A stretch of DNA of 64,000 bases from Stenopsyche tienmushanensis (Eukaryota > Arthropoda > Insecta > Trichoptera > Stenopsychidae): contig WACJ01000350.1 in assembly GCA_008973525.1 (NCBI GenBank), positions 186,001 through 250,000 of the forward strand, read 5' to 3'. The position numbers were made by a program, and so were the translations under genes. The notes below the pieces were generated by a model. It saw only the letters and a program-made list of their open reading frames with translations, ran no database searches and was not told the origin of the DNA. Positions within the stretch are counted from its first letter, which is position 1. Each line of letters starts with the position of its first letter. Positions 21,128 through 33,477 of this stretch are shown piece after piece.

Positions 21128-24100
21128 CATGTTTTAAAATGTGTTCGTCAGTCACACTTCGTGTAGATTTAACCCAAATTGCGTAATTACATTTTTGTAA
21201 TAAAAAAAAATATATGATCGCCGTGCGTTTGGGATGCAAGGAAAATGGAAAATTTCTGCAAGCATTTATTATTTATTATATTAATCAATTTATTGCAGTT
21301 ATTATAAAAATTAAATAAAATTTACTTTTAAGGGAGTTGTTTAAAAATTTCCTAGCCTAGAATATTTATTATTTTATGCGTTAATTTAACACATTTAACA
21401 CAATGTGGGGGTTGTGGGGCAAAATTACAATGTGTCTATTCCCTTTAGCCGATCTTAGTTTCGCATTCAATTTACCTAATTGTCCACCATGCACTGTTTG
21501 ACCTAAAGTTGCACTTTGTAATGAATGATGCCTTAGAGTCCTATCAAATTTAAAGCATCATTCTAGAAGTTAATCCAAGCTACGATGTTTAAATTGTCAT
21601 AGTTTGAGTGAAAAACACATATTTCGCACATATAAATTTTGTTAAATTGTACGACTACTATAAAAATAAAATAAATAAATAAAAATATAAATTAATGTCA
21701 TGTGTCCGTAAGAATGCTCTGATTATAAAATCTCTATCAAAAAAGTTTTAATCAAAAAATGAAGTAAATTTCGAGTATTTTTAATATTATTCTACTCTTG
21801 GAGTATTTAAATTTTTTTAAAGTCACAAAAATGAATTTGAAGAACGATTCTAAAATTTAATACTGCAATGAATATCGTGCAGAATGGCGAAATTCAAGTT
21901 TAACGACTTGGAGCAAAAGTAAAGCGACAAAGTCAATTTCCTCACTTCGCTCCGTGTTTACAGTAAAAAGAAATTTATTGTAACTTCATATTTGGGTCTT
22001 ATTGTGGAATGATTCGTTTTTCCACCCCCATTTCATATACATGCACGCCGACTCTTGACATCTCGATTTACATTAAATTATATTTTTCAATACGAATGTG
22101 AATAATTTTCATATTGTCGTGAGACCCTTCTCTCCATTCTGACGACACCTTTTTTTGCTTCTGCGCCGCTTGTTATCCGAGTCATGGCCTGAAAAAAACA
22201 TTCAGCGAAATGAAATTTGTATACATGCTCCGGGGGTGTAGGGTCGAATGGCTTTTTCCTTGTTTTTATCCAAATAAAATAAAATAAGGGGAATGTATGC
22301 TGATTGATCCATATTCGGTTATTAGACCCTATACGGAAACTCGTTTATGCAAGGAAACAAACAATCACTGAAATGCGCGATCATCATATAAGATACGTCA
22401 TCTCATAATCCGATACGTATGAAGGCATGATAATAATTTTTTATTTTCTTATTTTTCAGGTATGTTGATTCGATGTTTTCAATTGGAAGATTATCGGTAA
22501 GCATGCATGATTCCATTTAAAATAACACGTATTTGAAATTTGGCAATGTGAGCTTTAAATTTGTAATAAAGATCGATTCAAATCATATTCCGTTTCCCAG
22601 GGGAGGAAAGAAAATTTGCATCGCGTGCTAAAACTGCGAATCAGAAAATGTTTCCCAAAATCATTTGCATAGAAAAATAAAACCGTACGAAAATCGATAC
22701 TGCGCGGGCTATTCTTTGGCCATAATTGTGACGTAGAATTTCTGTAAAAAAAATAATAATAAGCCATTGAATTATTCATATTCGTCGTGGTGGTTTTCTT
22801 TTGGCGCTGAGAAGTTTGTTTAGACTTTGGGGGAGAAAGGAAAGTATTGTATTTCTGTGTTTTTTCCTTTTATTGTGTTGCGTATATTACTTGCGCACAA
22901 AAACTTTTATTCGAGTATCTCATAAAAGTGGGTATTATGTTTCACTTTAGCGTGATGAAAAAAAAATCTCTCCTATCTGTATCTAGACAGGAAAAACGCG
23001 CATTTCCTGAAATGATGTTCATGTATAAATAAAACCTACATAGTAAATATTAATCTATGGAAAAAATTGATTATTCGAAATAACGGCGATTAAAATTAAA
23101 GCGAAAAAGTCATCACATCGCATCGAAAAAATTAGAACCATGACTTATATAATAAGGGTAGGTATGAGTATATTAAATCATTTCATAAATCCTAAGAAGT
23201 TTTATCCATATAATATAATTCCATTATAGTAATTATCCCAAGGGCTAAATATCTAATGTCTAACCTACAATACTAAAACTCTATAATTTTAATAATAAAT
23301 ATATATTTGACAGTATAATAAATATATGGCGAAGAGGGAAGCTTTCGATTTATATCTGTCTTTGATATGATTTTTATATTCAGAGCATTCCTGCAGAAAA
23401 ACAGAACACACAGGCGTAGAAATTCATTGATTTTTTAAAATTTAATTGCATTAAATTTAGACATAGTTCGGTTTATATTACGTACCGTATTACGCGAATT
23501 TTTGTTATATTAAACATGGAAAAAATTGCAAAAAAATGTATGAATTATTTAAGTGAGATTTTGATTTAATTATGGACATATTAATATAATAATATTATTA
23601 ACCTTTTTAGTATAATATAAGGTGAGGGCGGTAGAATTATTTTCGGAGCTTTCTTAAAGTACATCTTGAATTCTATGTTATATTTTTAGCGAAAAAAAAT
23701 TCCTATTTTAGACTGCTTGCTTTTGGCTAAGAGATCTTTAAATATTTTGTTGTACAATGCTAAGCATTTTTGAAATTCTCTCTTGACTTTCGTGCTTTTT
23801 TCAGTGAAAGGAACATCATTTAAAAATATAATCGTTTTGCTTCTTAGAACAAAATTCTTAACAACTTCATCATTTCCATTTGCACCATCGTCATTTGAAT
23901 TTTTGTTTGTAGAGAGAAGTTAAATATGAAGCCTCAGTGAATTAATTTTGATTTAAATACATAAATAGTAATAGGCGAAATTCTTATAAATTAGGGAAGT
24001 AGATATTTTCACGAAAAAATAGGTAGTGTTATTTCAATTTACGTTTTTGGAATATTTGGTGAATCTTTTATGTTAAATAATTAATATTTCAATGGTATAG

Positions 24101-25611
24101 CATTGTATTTTTATAAAACCAAATACTAATTGCATCACATTGATTCATTGCTTCAGCCATAGGACTTTTTTGAATTACTCTTATCACGTAAACAGAATTT
24201 TAGCATTCAACTTATTCTAGCCTTTGAGGGCTATCAAGCGCATTGTTAACATGTAGTAAAAGTTTTCCCCAAAGTGGAATATCATTCTTCAAGAACAGTT
24301 ATAGCAACTCAAGTTTTCACATTAGTCTTATAATGTACTGGGAATCTATGGTTTTGTATAGTTATTCAAAGCGTTAAAGTTTTGCCAATGTTTCAAATGA
24401 TTTCGCATATTAAACATCTTTGATCGATAATTAATTATTATGTACTATACACAGTTATTTATTGCTAACTTTATTGTAAAGAATAATTAGAAAATAGTCT
24501 AGGGAGTTAATATTATAATTATTCTTAGGTCAATGTTAATAAGGTTCATCATCCTTTATGCAATTTTTTTAATTTTTATAATATTTTAGCAGCATTAACC
24601 AATTTTGATTTCAAATAAGCAAATTGCATGTAATCTTTTTGAATTTACCATAATATTCAAATATAAAATACTTGATCAAATTTTCTAAAGCAACCCTAAT
24701 GTACTACGAAAAGAATTGATGGGGTGTTTGTTTCCGTCGGATAATAAATATTAAAATTTATTCCATACCCCAAGTGAGCAGTATCTCAATCAATCATCCC
24801 ATTTTTGATTAACTCCACTTGTATTTTCTTGAGGTTGTTTAAGAGTCATCAATAAGTGGCCTCCCGGGGGATACGTCTTCCCAGCGGGAGACCATTATTT
24901 TCTCACAGCGCTATCGGGAAAGGGATGCAACAGCTGGATGCAGCGCGGAAGGAAGCCGATGGAAAATAATGTGATGGTAGTTAAGAGAAGGGACTAGATA
25001 AATAGTTTGCTTTGTTAGGTCGCGAGAAAAATATGTCGTCATCGATCTTCTAAATGATGTATCGGCTGTCAGCTCACTGGGGTAGTTCGCAGGGGAGGAT
25101 TCGCATCGGGTGACACAATGACGGCGTAATGGAGTAAGTTGACAAAGAAGGAAGTCGAATTAAATGACTACTGTGCAAAGAATTCACTCTTTTTATCTGC
25201 AATAAGAACACTCGTAATACGGCGATTGCGTCGCATTTCAGAAAATATTTTTTTTACTAATAAATCATTGTTAAATTTTAAATATATTTAATTGTAGTTT
25301 GATCATTTTTTTACTTTGAAATTTATAAAGTAGAAAGAAAAACTTATTTTTTTGTAAAGCAACCCCTAATAACAAGCTCTGTTGAAAGCTTTTTTCTCAT
25401 AGTAAAATATAAATTTAGTGTCCAATATTTAGCTTATTTTTTCATTGTATAAAGCGGAGTGTCCTTTGAATTCTTATACAAAGGCAAAATTCTCAAAAAT
25501 ACATTAAGCTTTTAAAGCGTACTTTTATATTTTTTTCAATTCAGCATCTTTTAGTTGACATGCTTTAAATTTTGTGGTTTTTCAAAAATATAAATGCACC
25601 TATACCTTAAT
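21128..25611. other. long stretch without a recognised gene
   Basis: AT-rich DNA. 24855-25130 is a GC-richer island with complex sequence and no clear frame; it may be conserved regulatory DNA or a piece of an untranslated exon. 21890-22300 is mildly GC-richer. I recognise no RNA gene or transposase remnant. Confidence 0.4.
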
Positions 25612-25790
25612 ACGGCATTTCGCCACAACGACCTTTTTAATTATGACCCTTTTTCGATTTACGGCCAACCATTTTTCGTTATACGACCAAATGCAGTACT
25701 GATAGCGACGTTCGGCTTAGTTTCAGTATGAGTGTATATTAAAAAGGATTTAGTTTAAAGTAATAACTCATCTATCTCGTTTCGTCTATA
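25612..25790 (+). mobile_element. pogo/Tigger-like remnant, copy 2
   Basis: The left end reads tataccttaatacggcattt. Internal blocks ttcgatttacggcc, ttcgttatacgacc and cttagtttcagt occur in the same order as in the remnant at 6056-6266. Immediately downstream an ATG at 25795 opens MSKSEQRR followed by a stop. This could be the start of a broken DNA-binding domain, but I cannot match it to the pogo helix-turn-helix. The right end was not found, so the length of this copy is unknown. Confidence 0.35.
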
Positions 25791-27270
25791 TTATGTCAAA
25801 ATCTGAACAACGCCGGTAATGGACGGTCAATGTTGAACAAAATGAAAGACGTGGTGTTTAATTCGATGATCAAAAATAGCACCATGAGTCCTGAGATTTG
25901 ATGGCGATGAAAAATTGTTACGACCATCATTTGGGGCTCGAAAAATAACACTTTGCAACCTTAATTAAACCGGATAATGAGACATCTATATTCAAATTAC
26001 ACCGCCATGCGTGAAAATGTCGAATTAACTTTTTCGCTCAATACTGGCGATATCCTCGGTAGCGGTTTTTAAGCTTCGACGTTATTTGGGTCTCCATCGT
26101 TGCAGGTTGTAGGCGATTTCTATAAGGGAGTATTTCAAGAAAAATATTTTTATGTGGTTGTATCTCATTGCTTTCCACTCATATTTCCATAAAAATCCTC
26201 TTGTAATAGAATTTATTACTATTGATCCATAAAAAATATTTCAATTAATGAATGAACGTCCAGTCTTTTGATTTGGAATCCAGTGTTCGTCGGGGCTCTG
26301 GAATAAGGCCCATGCTCCACGTCACGTTTAGTTAACTACGTTAACTGTAAGGGAACACGGTTGTCATGCAATATTCTATTGTTCAGAATCGCATGAACTC
26401 GTTTCATCGAATGTTTTTTTGATGCATTTCGTACTGCCAGTAGGCTTAAAAAAAGTCAAAAATATCTGTGACACAGTATTGTTTTGAGTCCGTTATCAGC
26501 CTGGTTTATTTATTTTTTTCGGTTCAGTGACTATTGCATTGATGAACTTTATAAGGGTGCTTATTTTATCAAATATCGACTCACGTTGTGCATGGACTAA
26601 AAAAATACAGGAACACATCAAACACATCAAAAAATATACTGCTCTTAAGGATGAGCCACCATAGAATCGGAATGAAATCCATGTATATACAAAAAAATAG
26701 AATGGCTCAGTTTGATGCAATGCTGGATTTAATATAGAAGTCACCAAACTTTTTGTGAAACGGGCAGAATTGAAATTTAAAAAATAAGGATTTCATTGAA
26801 ATCCTATTAGATTTTATATGTTACCAAAAAAATCGATATTATTTTTCTATCATCCTAGTTTTCTTTCTTTGGTTGTTATTTGACTAGCTAGAATTTTTTT
26901 AGATCCGTATTCAAATTTTTACTCTTCAAAATAAGCATATTTTTCAGTTGGCTGTTGACATTTTAAGTTAATTCGTGCCAATTCATAGCCAAATCATATT
27001 GAAGGATGAAAAGTTGATAAACTCATCCCCAAAGTAGGATATCTATATTTATAGAAAGAAACCCCGAGATATTAACACTTCTCTTTATTATTGATAATCT
27101 ATAGTAGCCTATAAAGTGGTCTCCATCATCCAGCAGAAATAATTGAATGAATATTAAATTTGTATTAATCAAGCGCTGTCAAATGTTTTTAAATCGTATA
27201 GTTTAATGTTCTATGTCTCCAAATTTCTATGAATGTAATTTATATTCATTTCTAGGTTCGTTGTGGTCTT
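25791..27270. other. no gene recognised
   Basis: AT-rich DNA. 25795-26110 may be decayed coding sequence of the preceding element; only short frames separated by stops remain. An 83-codon minus-strand frame at 26496-26747 is hydrophobic and unassigned. Confidence 0.3.
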
Positions 27271-27372
27271 TAAAATATACACTCTGTAGCATACGACAGC
27301 TTTTATGACGTTGAGAGATCGGCTATCTTGATTCGTGATCAATCAAGATCAATCGCGGCGCAATCCGTAACA

Positions 27373-27480
27373 ATGGTCTCGACCCACGAGCCGGCTGCGA
27401 TGAACGACGGAACGCACTCAGGATATAATTTGCTCGGTGATAGAGGTCTAAATGAGACAGATACTGCAGGTGATCAATAA
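27373..27480 (+). CDS. possible 5' coding exon, product unknown
   Basis: An ATG at 27373 sits in a good animal initiation context (acaATGg) within a GC-richer island. The frame reads MVSTHEPAAMNDGTHSGY followed by NLLGDRGLNETDTAG, polar residues typical of a soluble or disordered N-terminus. A candidate donor, CAG|GTGATC, falls after 27469 and would split a codon in phase 1; without splicing the frame stops at 27480. The frame is open upstream to about 27270. I do not recognise the protein. It contrasts in base composition and residue use with the chance frames around it, but one short frame without a partner exon is weak evidence. Confidence 0.25.
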   Translation: MVSTHEPAAMNDGTHSGYNLLGDRGLNETDTAGDQ

Positions 27481-27721
27481 TATATCAAACAATTGGAAGA
27501 ACGTATTTATTCAAATAACCTATTATAGAAAAACTAAGCAAGCGGGTGATAATCCACCCGCTTTGGTCGCAAAATTGCTCGTCTTCTCTAAGATCCTCCT
27601 CCATTAGGATCCTGAAGCAAAGATCTCCCCCCCCCAGAGGATCACCCCTCCCCCCGCGGAGATCGCCCTTTGTCCGGTACCATGATATGTATTTGGTACA
27701 CCATATGAAATTCTGAAAAAA

Positions 27722-27793
27722 TCTGAACCCTGTATCTATTATATTTCATATTGATATTCCCATTATTACAGTCGAGTTGTAGTAAATATATTA
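27722..27793. repeat. dispersed repeat, copy 1
   Basis: About 65 bp starting tctgaaccctgtatctatta match 59699-59768 in the same orientation with about six differences. The sequence continues with a shared gatattcccattatta block and ends near agtaaata. No ends, coding content or internal symmetry are visible, so the repeat type is unknown. Two copies 32 kb apart at about 90 percent identity imply an interspersed family. Confidence 0.75.
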
Positions 27794-29669
27794 TGGCGAA
27801 GTAAATGTTATAGACTTTACAAAAATGGGCAATTCATATTAAAAAAAAGCACTTGGTGCGTTTAATTCAAGAGTCAAAATTGTGCAAATGTCTGTCTGTC
27901 TGTTCACTATACAATATTTGCTATCTTTGATTGATGATAGCAAATTTTAATATAATTACTGCCTAAGTTTTCGTGGATAACGAAGTAAGCTTTTATTCAA
28001 CATCTCATACCTGAAAATAAAGACAACTTCATTGTGCTGCTGAAAACTAGTCAGGTTAAATTTAATAAAAATGTTTCTGTACCCAATTTAGATATTTGTC
28101 TATATTGACTTATCAAAAGCAGGTGTTGATAACGATAAAGCTCATGGGCTGGCGTTATTGTCTCTGTTTCGTTTCTGCAGCACCATTTTGACTCCTAATG
28201 GGCAGCTGCTGTATAATTCGCCACGTCGATAGCTAATGGTTTAATTCGCGCCCATCCAGTGCAGCCCCATACATAATAAGTTCATTTCATTAAATTTGAT
28301 TGTATCATAAGCATTATAATTTTAATCACAAGCTTGGCAATCGTAATCAATATATTATCATACTTATGTTCAATTGGAATTATGATAAATAATAATTTCA
28401 ACACGCGGATTGATCATAGCAAAATGTTTCTTAAAAGCCTAAAAACATTTTTACAAAAGCATGCCTATTTATCAAGCATTCATGTCGTAATTTCATTGTT
28501 AATATAAAGATACATAAATTTGAATATTTATAATCACATCGCAGGTATAACTTGTGGATAAATTCAAAGTAGTTACGAAATAGCTTTACAATTTTCATTT
28601 CAAAAGATTCCTATAATGAATACAAAACAACAAATATTTCGGCACAAATGCTTCATTTGAACCTTGAAATTATTTATGGAGTGTAATTATGGCAAATGCT
28701 TGCTACTTATTGCCTTACAATTACGAGCTATTTCAAAGGCGTTTCTCATCACATTCACGCAAATTTTTGGCGATATTTCAACTATAAGCAGCCCTTGTAT
28801 GACATGAAATTTATTTAGCACAGTTTTACCTTTTAACGCAATTCGAGAAAGGTGGAAGATTTTAACAATCTGAATGTCTTGGATATTCAAAAATTACTGA
28901 CAGAAGAAGGAAATATGAAGATGTTATTATATTATATAGTCTATAAAGCATATTGAAAAATGACAATTTGAGTTTCTCCACTGAAGCATAACATTAAAGA
29001 GAGAATTTTGCATGTGCTTAGCTCAGAATAACGGGATTTTAAAAGATCCCTGAGCTAAAAAAAGGGCAACCAATTTTGATTACAAGCAATATATAAATGG
29101 TAATAAGCTTTTGTTAGCGGTGAGCAAATATGAAAAAGAGAGATTAGATTTTTAGTAACTTTTCGATTAGACTTGCGGTGTGAATCAACGTTTTAATTCG
29201 GGTTAAATGTCAACACATTGTGCTTCTAAAAATACCCTCGCTTTGGGTTTAATCTACATTCTCATTGTTCATCTTGTCTATTCAGCAAATTATTCTATTA
29301 ATATTATTTTCTCTGAAATTACGACATTATAATTCATGTGGGTGTCCCATCAATAGTTGTACTTATGATTAAATTTACAAGATATTTTAGTCAATTAAGC
29401 TACAATATCGTATATCGTACGATTCAAAATCGATGAAACGTGATTAAAGACTTTTAATACTAATTATAGCACAAATAAAAATCATCGAATGTGCGAGATT
29501 ATACATATGTCATATGAGGTATGCAACTTGTTACCGATGAATTATGTGTGTCGATTGAAATGTAATACTATGATTCTTGGTTCATATTTCATTATTTACA
29601 ACAGCGCACTTTATGCGTCACCAATTGACGCCATTTAGTTCATATTCTATTAACAATATATTATATATA
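27794..29669. other. no gene recognised
   Basis: AT-rich DNA without recognisable coding, RNA or repeat structure. A 67-codon minus-strand frame at 28687-28890 is unassigned. Confidence 0.35.
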
Positions 29670-30348
29670 CAGGGTATTTTGCATATGGATTGAAAATATT
29701 TTTTTGGGGTTAAGGGGGTCATTTGCTACGTTTCACACATAGGCCATATGTCCTAAGTGTCGGGGTTGTCGAAATATATAATTTTTTCAATATTTTGAGG
29801 AAATACCGAAAATTTTACCTTTAAATCGTCATAACTTTTTTTTTAATCTGTGATCGTAATAGTACGAAATAACTATTTTTGAAGAAGTTTAAAGAAAGTT
29901 AGTTCTGAACTTCCAAAGTCACATAAAATGTGTAAACGAATGAGAAATGTCAACTTCTAAATTCTATAAACAAAAACCAAAAACTATTTTGAACTTAATT
30001 TATTCTTAAAAAGTTCTCTAGATTATACCCTTTATAACGATATGCTACTTGTCATACAAATCATTCAATAAATCGCTAATCTTGAAAGGTATCAGTTTAC
30101 CAGGGCCAAGCATAAGAAAATACTTTTTATGTTAAAGATGTTTTTATTAAATTTATTTTAAAAAAATGTTCAAATTAGCCACGTCTGCTTCATATACACA
30201 CATGACACCATTTCCTTATTTCAACTGTAGTTGTCTGAAGTAACTTTTCATCTTTCATTTTTGCAAAGGCAGCGATTATTTTTTCAATTAGGATTTCTTT
30301 TGTGGGCAACCCTGTCATGTAAATCAATTCTTATACATGTCCTTAGAC

Positions 30349-30690
30349 AAAGAAATCCAGTGGTGTCAGGTCGGAAGACTATGTGAGCCACGGAAAAGGG
30401 AACGTCGCCCGACAAACAATACAGTGGTGTCAGGTCTGGAGACTGTGCGAGCCACGGAATAAGGTACGTCCCCAGACAAAGAAATCTAGTAGTATCAGAT
30501 CGGGAGACCCTGCGAGCCACGGAATAGAGCAAGTCCTCTGAAAAAGAAATCCAGTAGTGTCAGGTCTGGAAACCATGCAAGCCAGGGAATAGGATGCGTC
30601 TCCAGACAAAATCCAGTTGTATCTGTTCTTTAGACTGTGTGAGCCACGGAATAGGGCACGTTTTCGGGCAAAGAAATTCAATAGTGTAAA
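30349..30690 (-). repeat. 5.3-copy tandem array of a transposase catalytic segment
   Basis: Units start at 30349, 30414, 30478, 30543, 30608 and (partial) 30670, giving lengths of 65, 64, 65, 65 and 62 bp. Each contains a variant of gtgtcaggtctggagactgtg followed by gagccacggaata. On the minus strand a unit reads PWLAQSPDLTPLDFFVWG, the conserved block around the third catalytic acidic residue of an IS630-Tc1-mariner-type transposase. Because the unit is usually not a multiple of three, neighbouring units are read in different frames and no single protein can contain all of them. Single units of the same segment occur at 41797-41850 and 53265-53315. Confidence 0.9.
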
Positions 30691-30857
30691 CTAAGTTCAA
30701 AATAGTTGCTAATTTTTCGTTTAGAGAATTAAGAATTTCCACATTTTTTGCGACTTTGAAAATTCAAAACTAATTTTATTTAAATCAATTGCATAAAATA
30801 ATGATTTATTTAGATCAAAAATACATTACAAAATAAATTTAAACAATCTTGATACTT

Positions 30858-31700
30858 AAGGGGTCTTCTCACTTGACAGCCCAAAAAATAGGCAATTTTT
30901 AACATTTTTTTTAAAGTAAATATACCGTATAATGAAATGAATCTTGAGATGTATAATGGCACTCTTATGCAATACTAAAAAAATAAATTTGTAAACAAAA
31001 TAATATATTATATCGTTTTTAAAACATCAGAACAACATGTCAAAAAAGGGTTTGAAAAAAAAGCTTGGAAAAAAATAACTTTTTTGAGGGTATTTTTAAC
31101 ATAAAACGCAAGATAAAATAAATATTTTGACTTGGTTTTGCGAACTGCCATAGCCATATATGTTTAAAATAATCTCGTAAAATTTCAGACCAATCGGCGA
31201 CTTGGTTTTTCAAAATTCTTTCCACACCGTATGCAAAAATGTCGTTTCGAGAAAAACGCGTTTAAAGTTTTAAGTGCTAATTTTTTTTTTAAAAAAGGAA
31301 ATATAATACCAATCAGCGATTCTAACTTCATAATAAAAGTATTCAGCTACCTTCAGATCTCTGAACTGTTCTAGCTTATTTAGAAGATTCGGAGTCTTGG
31401 CGGTTTGCAAGGCGTATACGTTCTTCGTTGCGCGTCTACACGTTAATTCTTCATAAATAGCTTTAAAGATTTGCTGAAAATCCTCTGTGAGAAAAGAAGG
31501 TTGCTTATTTAAATATAACGATCTTGTAGTTGCATATTTTTGCAATTCACATCGAGAATCTGCGCCTTCCGGACAGTGTGAATGCTGAGGGGCTTCATCA
31601 GTCGAAATTTTGTGATAGTATGTGGTCCAAATATCATTTCTCAAGATTTTTATTGAATCAGGATGTAGGCTGATAGCTAAGCCATAATAATTAGATATTT
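30858..31700 (-). mobile_element. MULE relic, copy 3 (3' half)
   Basis: The 3' end of the element is at 30858 (ggggtcttctcacttgacag), which matches the copy-1 terminus in sequence and position. A shared 3' block AAAACGCGTTTAAAGTTTT lies at about 31253-31271. The coding remnant follows at 31270-31700. The other terminus is missing. It lies wholly inside the larger TA-flanked element and is read on the same strand as its array. I infer a nested insertion. Confidence 0.6.
31270..31700 (-). pseudogene. MULE transposase C-terminal region, mostly open
   Basis: The minus-strand frame reads GLAISLHPDSIKILRNDIWT (about 31636-31694), then YYHKISTDEAPQHSHCPEG and ADSRCELQKY, then a long helical region with FKAIYEELT, and TPNLLNKLEQF near the end. 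The order IW..YHK.STDE.PQH..CP.G..SWC..Q, then .IYE.L, then TQN.N is the signature of arthropod Mutator-like transposases. Here SWC reads SRC and TQN has become TPN. The Cys/His residues of HCP are retained. The catalytic part upstream is missing. About 124 codons remain open, the best preserved of the three MULE copies, but it is still a fragment. Confidence 0.75.
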
Positions 31701-32179
31701 TTTAATTAATTTATTAATAAGCTATTCTGTTTTCGCAGTACTTTATATCAGAGTGCTTGCTTTTTGTGCCATTATTTTCCACTTGCTCATTCGCCTTTTT
31801 AAAATCTGTATTAACATTTTTTTGATGTCATTTGTACTAGAACAAAGATAAAAAAGATCTCCAACAGGAACCTTTGGCCTTCAAACAAAAGCAGATATAG
31901 GGGTAAGCCAGTGGCCGCAGCGGTCTCAGAGCCGTTGGGGTGCAATCTGAATGAAGTGATTGCTTCGAGCACATTACGCGAATTAGTTGTAAAGCATTGA
32001 AATAATCCAAATTTCTTTATCAAAATTATGGACGACTTCTTTAGAGACATGTCTTTTCGGAAAATGAAATATAAAAACGACTTTTTTACGAGATTTAAGA
32101 CATAGGGCCAATATGTGAAACATAGCATATGACCCTCTTAACCCAGAAAAAAATGTCGGTCCATGTGCAAAACACTCTG

Positions 32180-33236
32180 TATTTAGGTAAAATTAATTAA
32201 TAAAAATTGAAAAAGGTATTACATTACAAGCTTCGATGAAGATTGCTTTGGATGGTGGGAGTAAATTCAGATTTGTAGCCTATGTATTGGATGTAATGGT
32301 ATCAGTATCCTCGGATGTCCTTTTTTGAATGTTAATACGTAAATCACTTTCCCCTCTGTGCGGCGTATGCTCATTTCTCCGCATTTGCGATTCCCAATTA
32401 TTCGCCCAGGGCCGCGTCTTTGTTTGCGAGCGAAGTGGCTTTGTTGAGGGACCGGTTCATCAAAAGCGGCAAATTCCCTTAGACGTATTCATTTATCGGA
32501 TATTAATTTACCTGTTTCGTTGAGTTGGCGCCAACCAATCAGCTCAGATGAGAGGCTTTCACGGCCGACGGGCGATGATAAATCAGGAGGATTCGTATCG
32601 CTTTGTGCGGTGGGATGGATGTGTGAAGATCCTTTGGGCGACTTTAGTTCAATTTCCGGCCGAGTGTTACATCCGTGTTGGAGGAAGGAAGTACAAACAC
32701 GCGCTCCGAATCCGCCAACTACGCCTAATGTACGTGCAAAACCCACGGCTTTCAATTTACCAACTCAGCCATTAATCCCACCGACAAACCGAATCAATCC
32801 CTTTTTATTTCCAACCACAATATCGTACGGCTTGATATCACAAATTCATTTTATGAAAAATATCCATTCCGGTCTGATTGTTTGCCAATGAATGAAATTA
32901 TATTGGCTTCCGCCATTTTGTAATCCATATGGAATATTGATTTGTGTGGAACAAATTATTTTGGATTTTTTCGTACATACTGCTTTCATTGTATATATTA
33001 TATATATGAATTTGTTCGTACGTCGGGGATGTATGATTATTTGAACTTTTTATTGGGAAATTGTGCTTGATTAAGCTTAATGAAGATTTATTGAATATCT
33101 ATTATTGAATTTCTTATATAAACCTCTTTAGGGATGATCGAAAAAACTATACAACAAAAGTAACAAAATTAATTCTGAAATTAAATAATATGATAAAACA
33201 AAATGAAAATCCCACTAAGCGCTACCTGCTATAATA
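32180..33236. other. GC-richer island 32330-32780, no assigned gene
   Basis: Between 32330 and 32780 the base composition is balanced, and long frames are open on both strands at once (plus 32520-32891, 123 codons; minus 32489-32755, 88 codons). Simultaneous openness usually reflects composition rather than coding. The plus frame starts MSWRQPISSDERLSRPTGDD and becomes Pro/Thr-rich; I recognise no domain. A conserved regulatory block or an untranslated exon is as likely as a coding exon. The rest is AT-rich with nothing visible. Confidence 0.35.
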
Positions 33237-33260
33237 TTAGGGTGCCCCATAAATTTCTTT

Positions 33261-33376
33261 CGTTTTCATATTAAGAAAAAAATAAACAATAATTTGTATT
33301 ACATCAAAATTGATTGAATAATATATGATCCATTCTGTTCTATTACCTTTTTACATCTCTCCGGAAGCCTCATAAT
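33261..33376 (-). pseudogene. mariner transposase C-terminus, beyond the hAT insertion
   Basis: The minus-strand frame starting at the hAT border reads IMRLPERCKKVIEQNGSYII, the usual C-terminal block of mariner transposase (xKLPERWxKVIxxNGxYI). It continues the sequence that stops at 35269. The normally invariant Trp of ERW is Cys. The left inverted repeat follows after a short tail. Confidence 0.85.
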
Positions 33377-33477
33377 TAGAGATACGTGTTTTTAGCATCT
33401 ATTTAAAAAAAAAATAGCGTTTATATTTTTGAATTTAGCGTTTTGGAGCAAATAAAATAACAAAATTTAGCATCTAT

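Larger units (their letters stand above)
29670..32179 (-). mobile_element. 2.5-kb TA-flanked IS630-Tc1-mariner-type element, heavily rearranged
   Basis: The left end reads CAGGGTATTTTGCATATGGA. The right end read inward is CAGAGTGTTTTGCACATGGA. Both are bordered by TA (29668-29669 and 32180-32181). Inside each end lie mirrored blocks: ggggttaagggggtcatttg on the left and its relative near 32120-32150 on the right. The same left-hand block occurs, inverted, near the right end of the element at 53172-53520. The interior contains a 64/65-bp tandem array of transposase sequence (30349-30690, minus strand) and a MULE relic (30858-31700) that presumably inserted later. No intact transposase remains. 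The MITE at 11935-12057 has the same ends. Confidence 0.7.

Noticed and set aside
30284..30742. A real repeat protein in the 64/65-bp array
   Set aside because: The unit is mostly 64-65 bp, so successive units fall in different frames; apparent proteins are mixtures of frames.
31811..32128. 105-codon minus-strand frame inside the 29.7-kb element as its transposase
   Set aside because: No transposase motifs; the last part overlaps the terminal non-coding region of the element.
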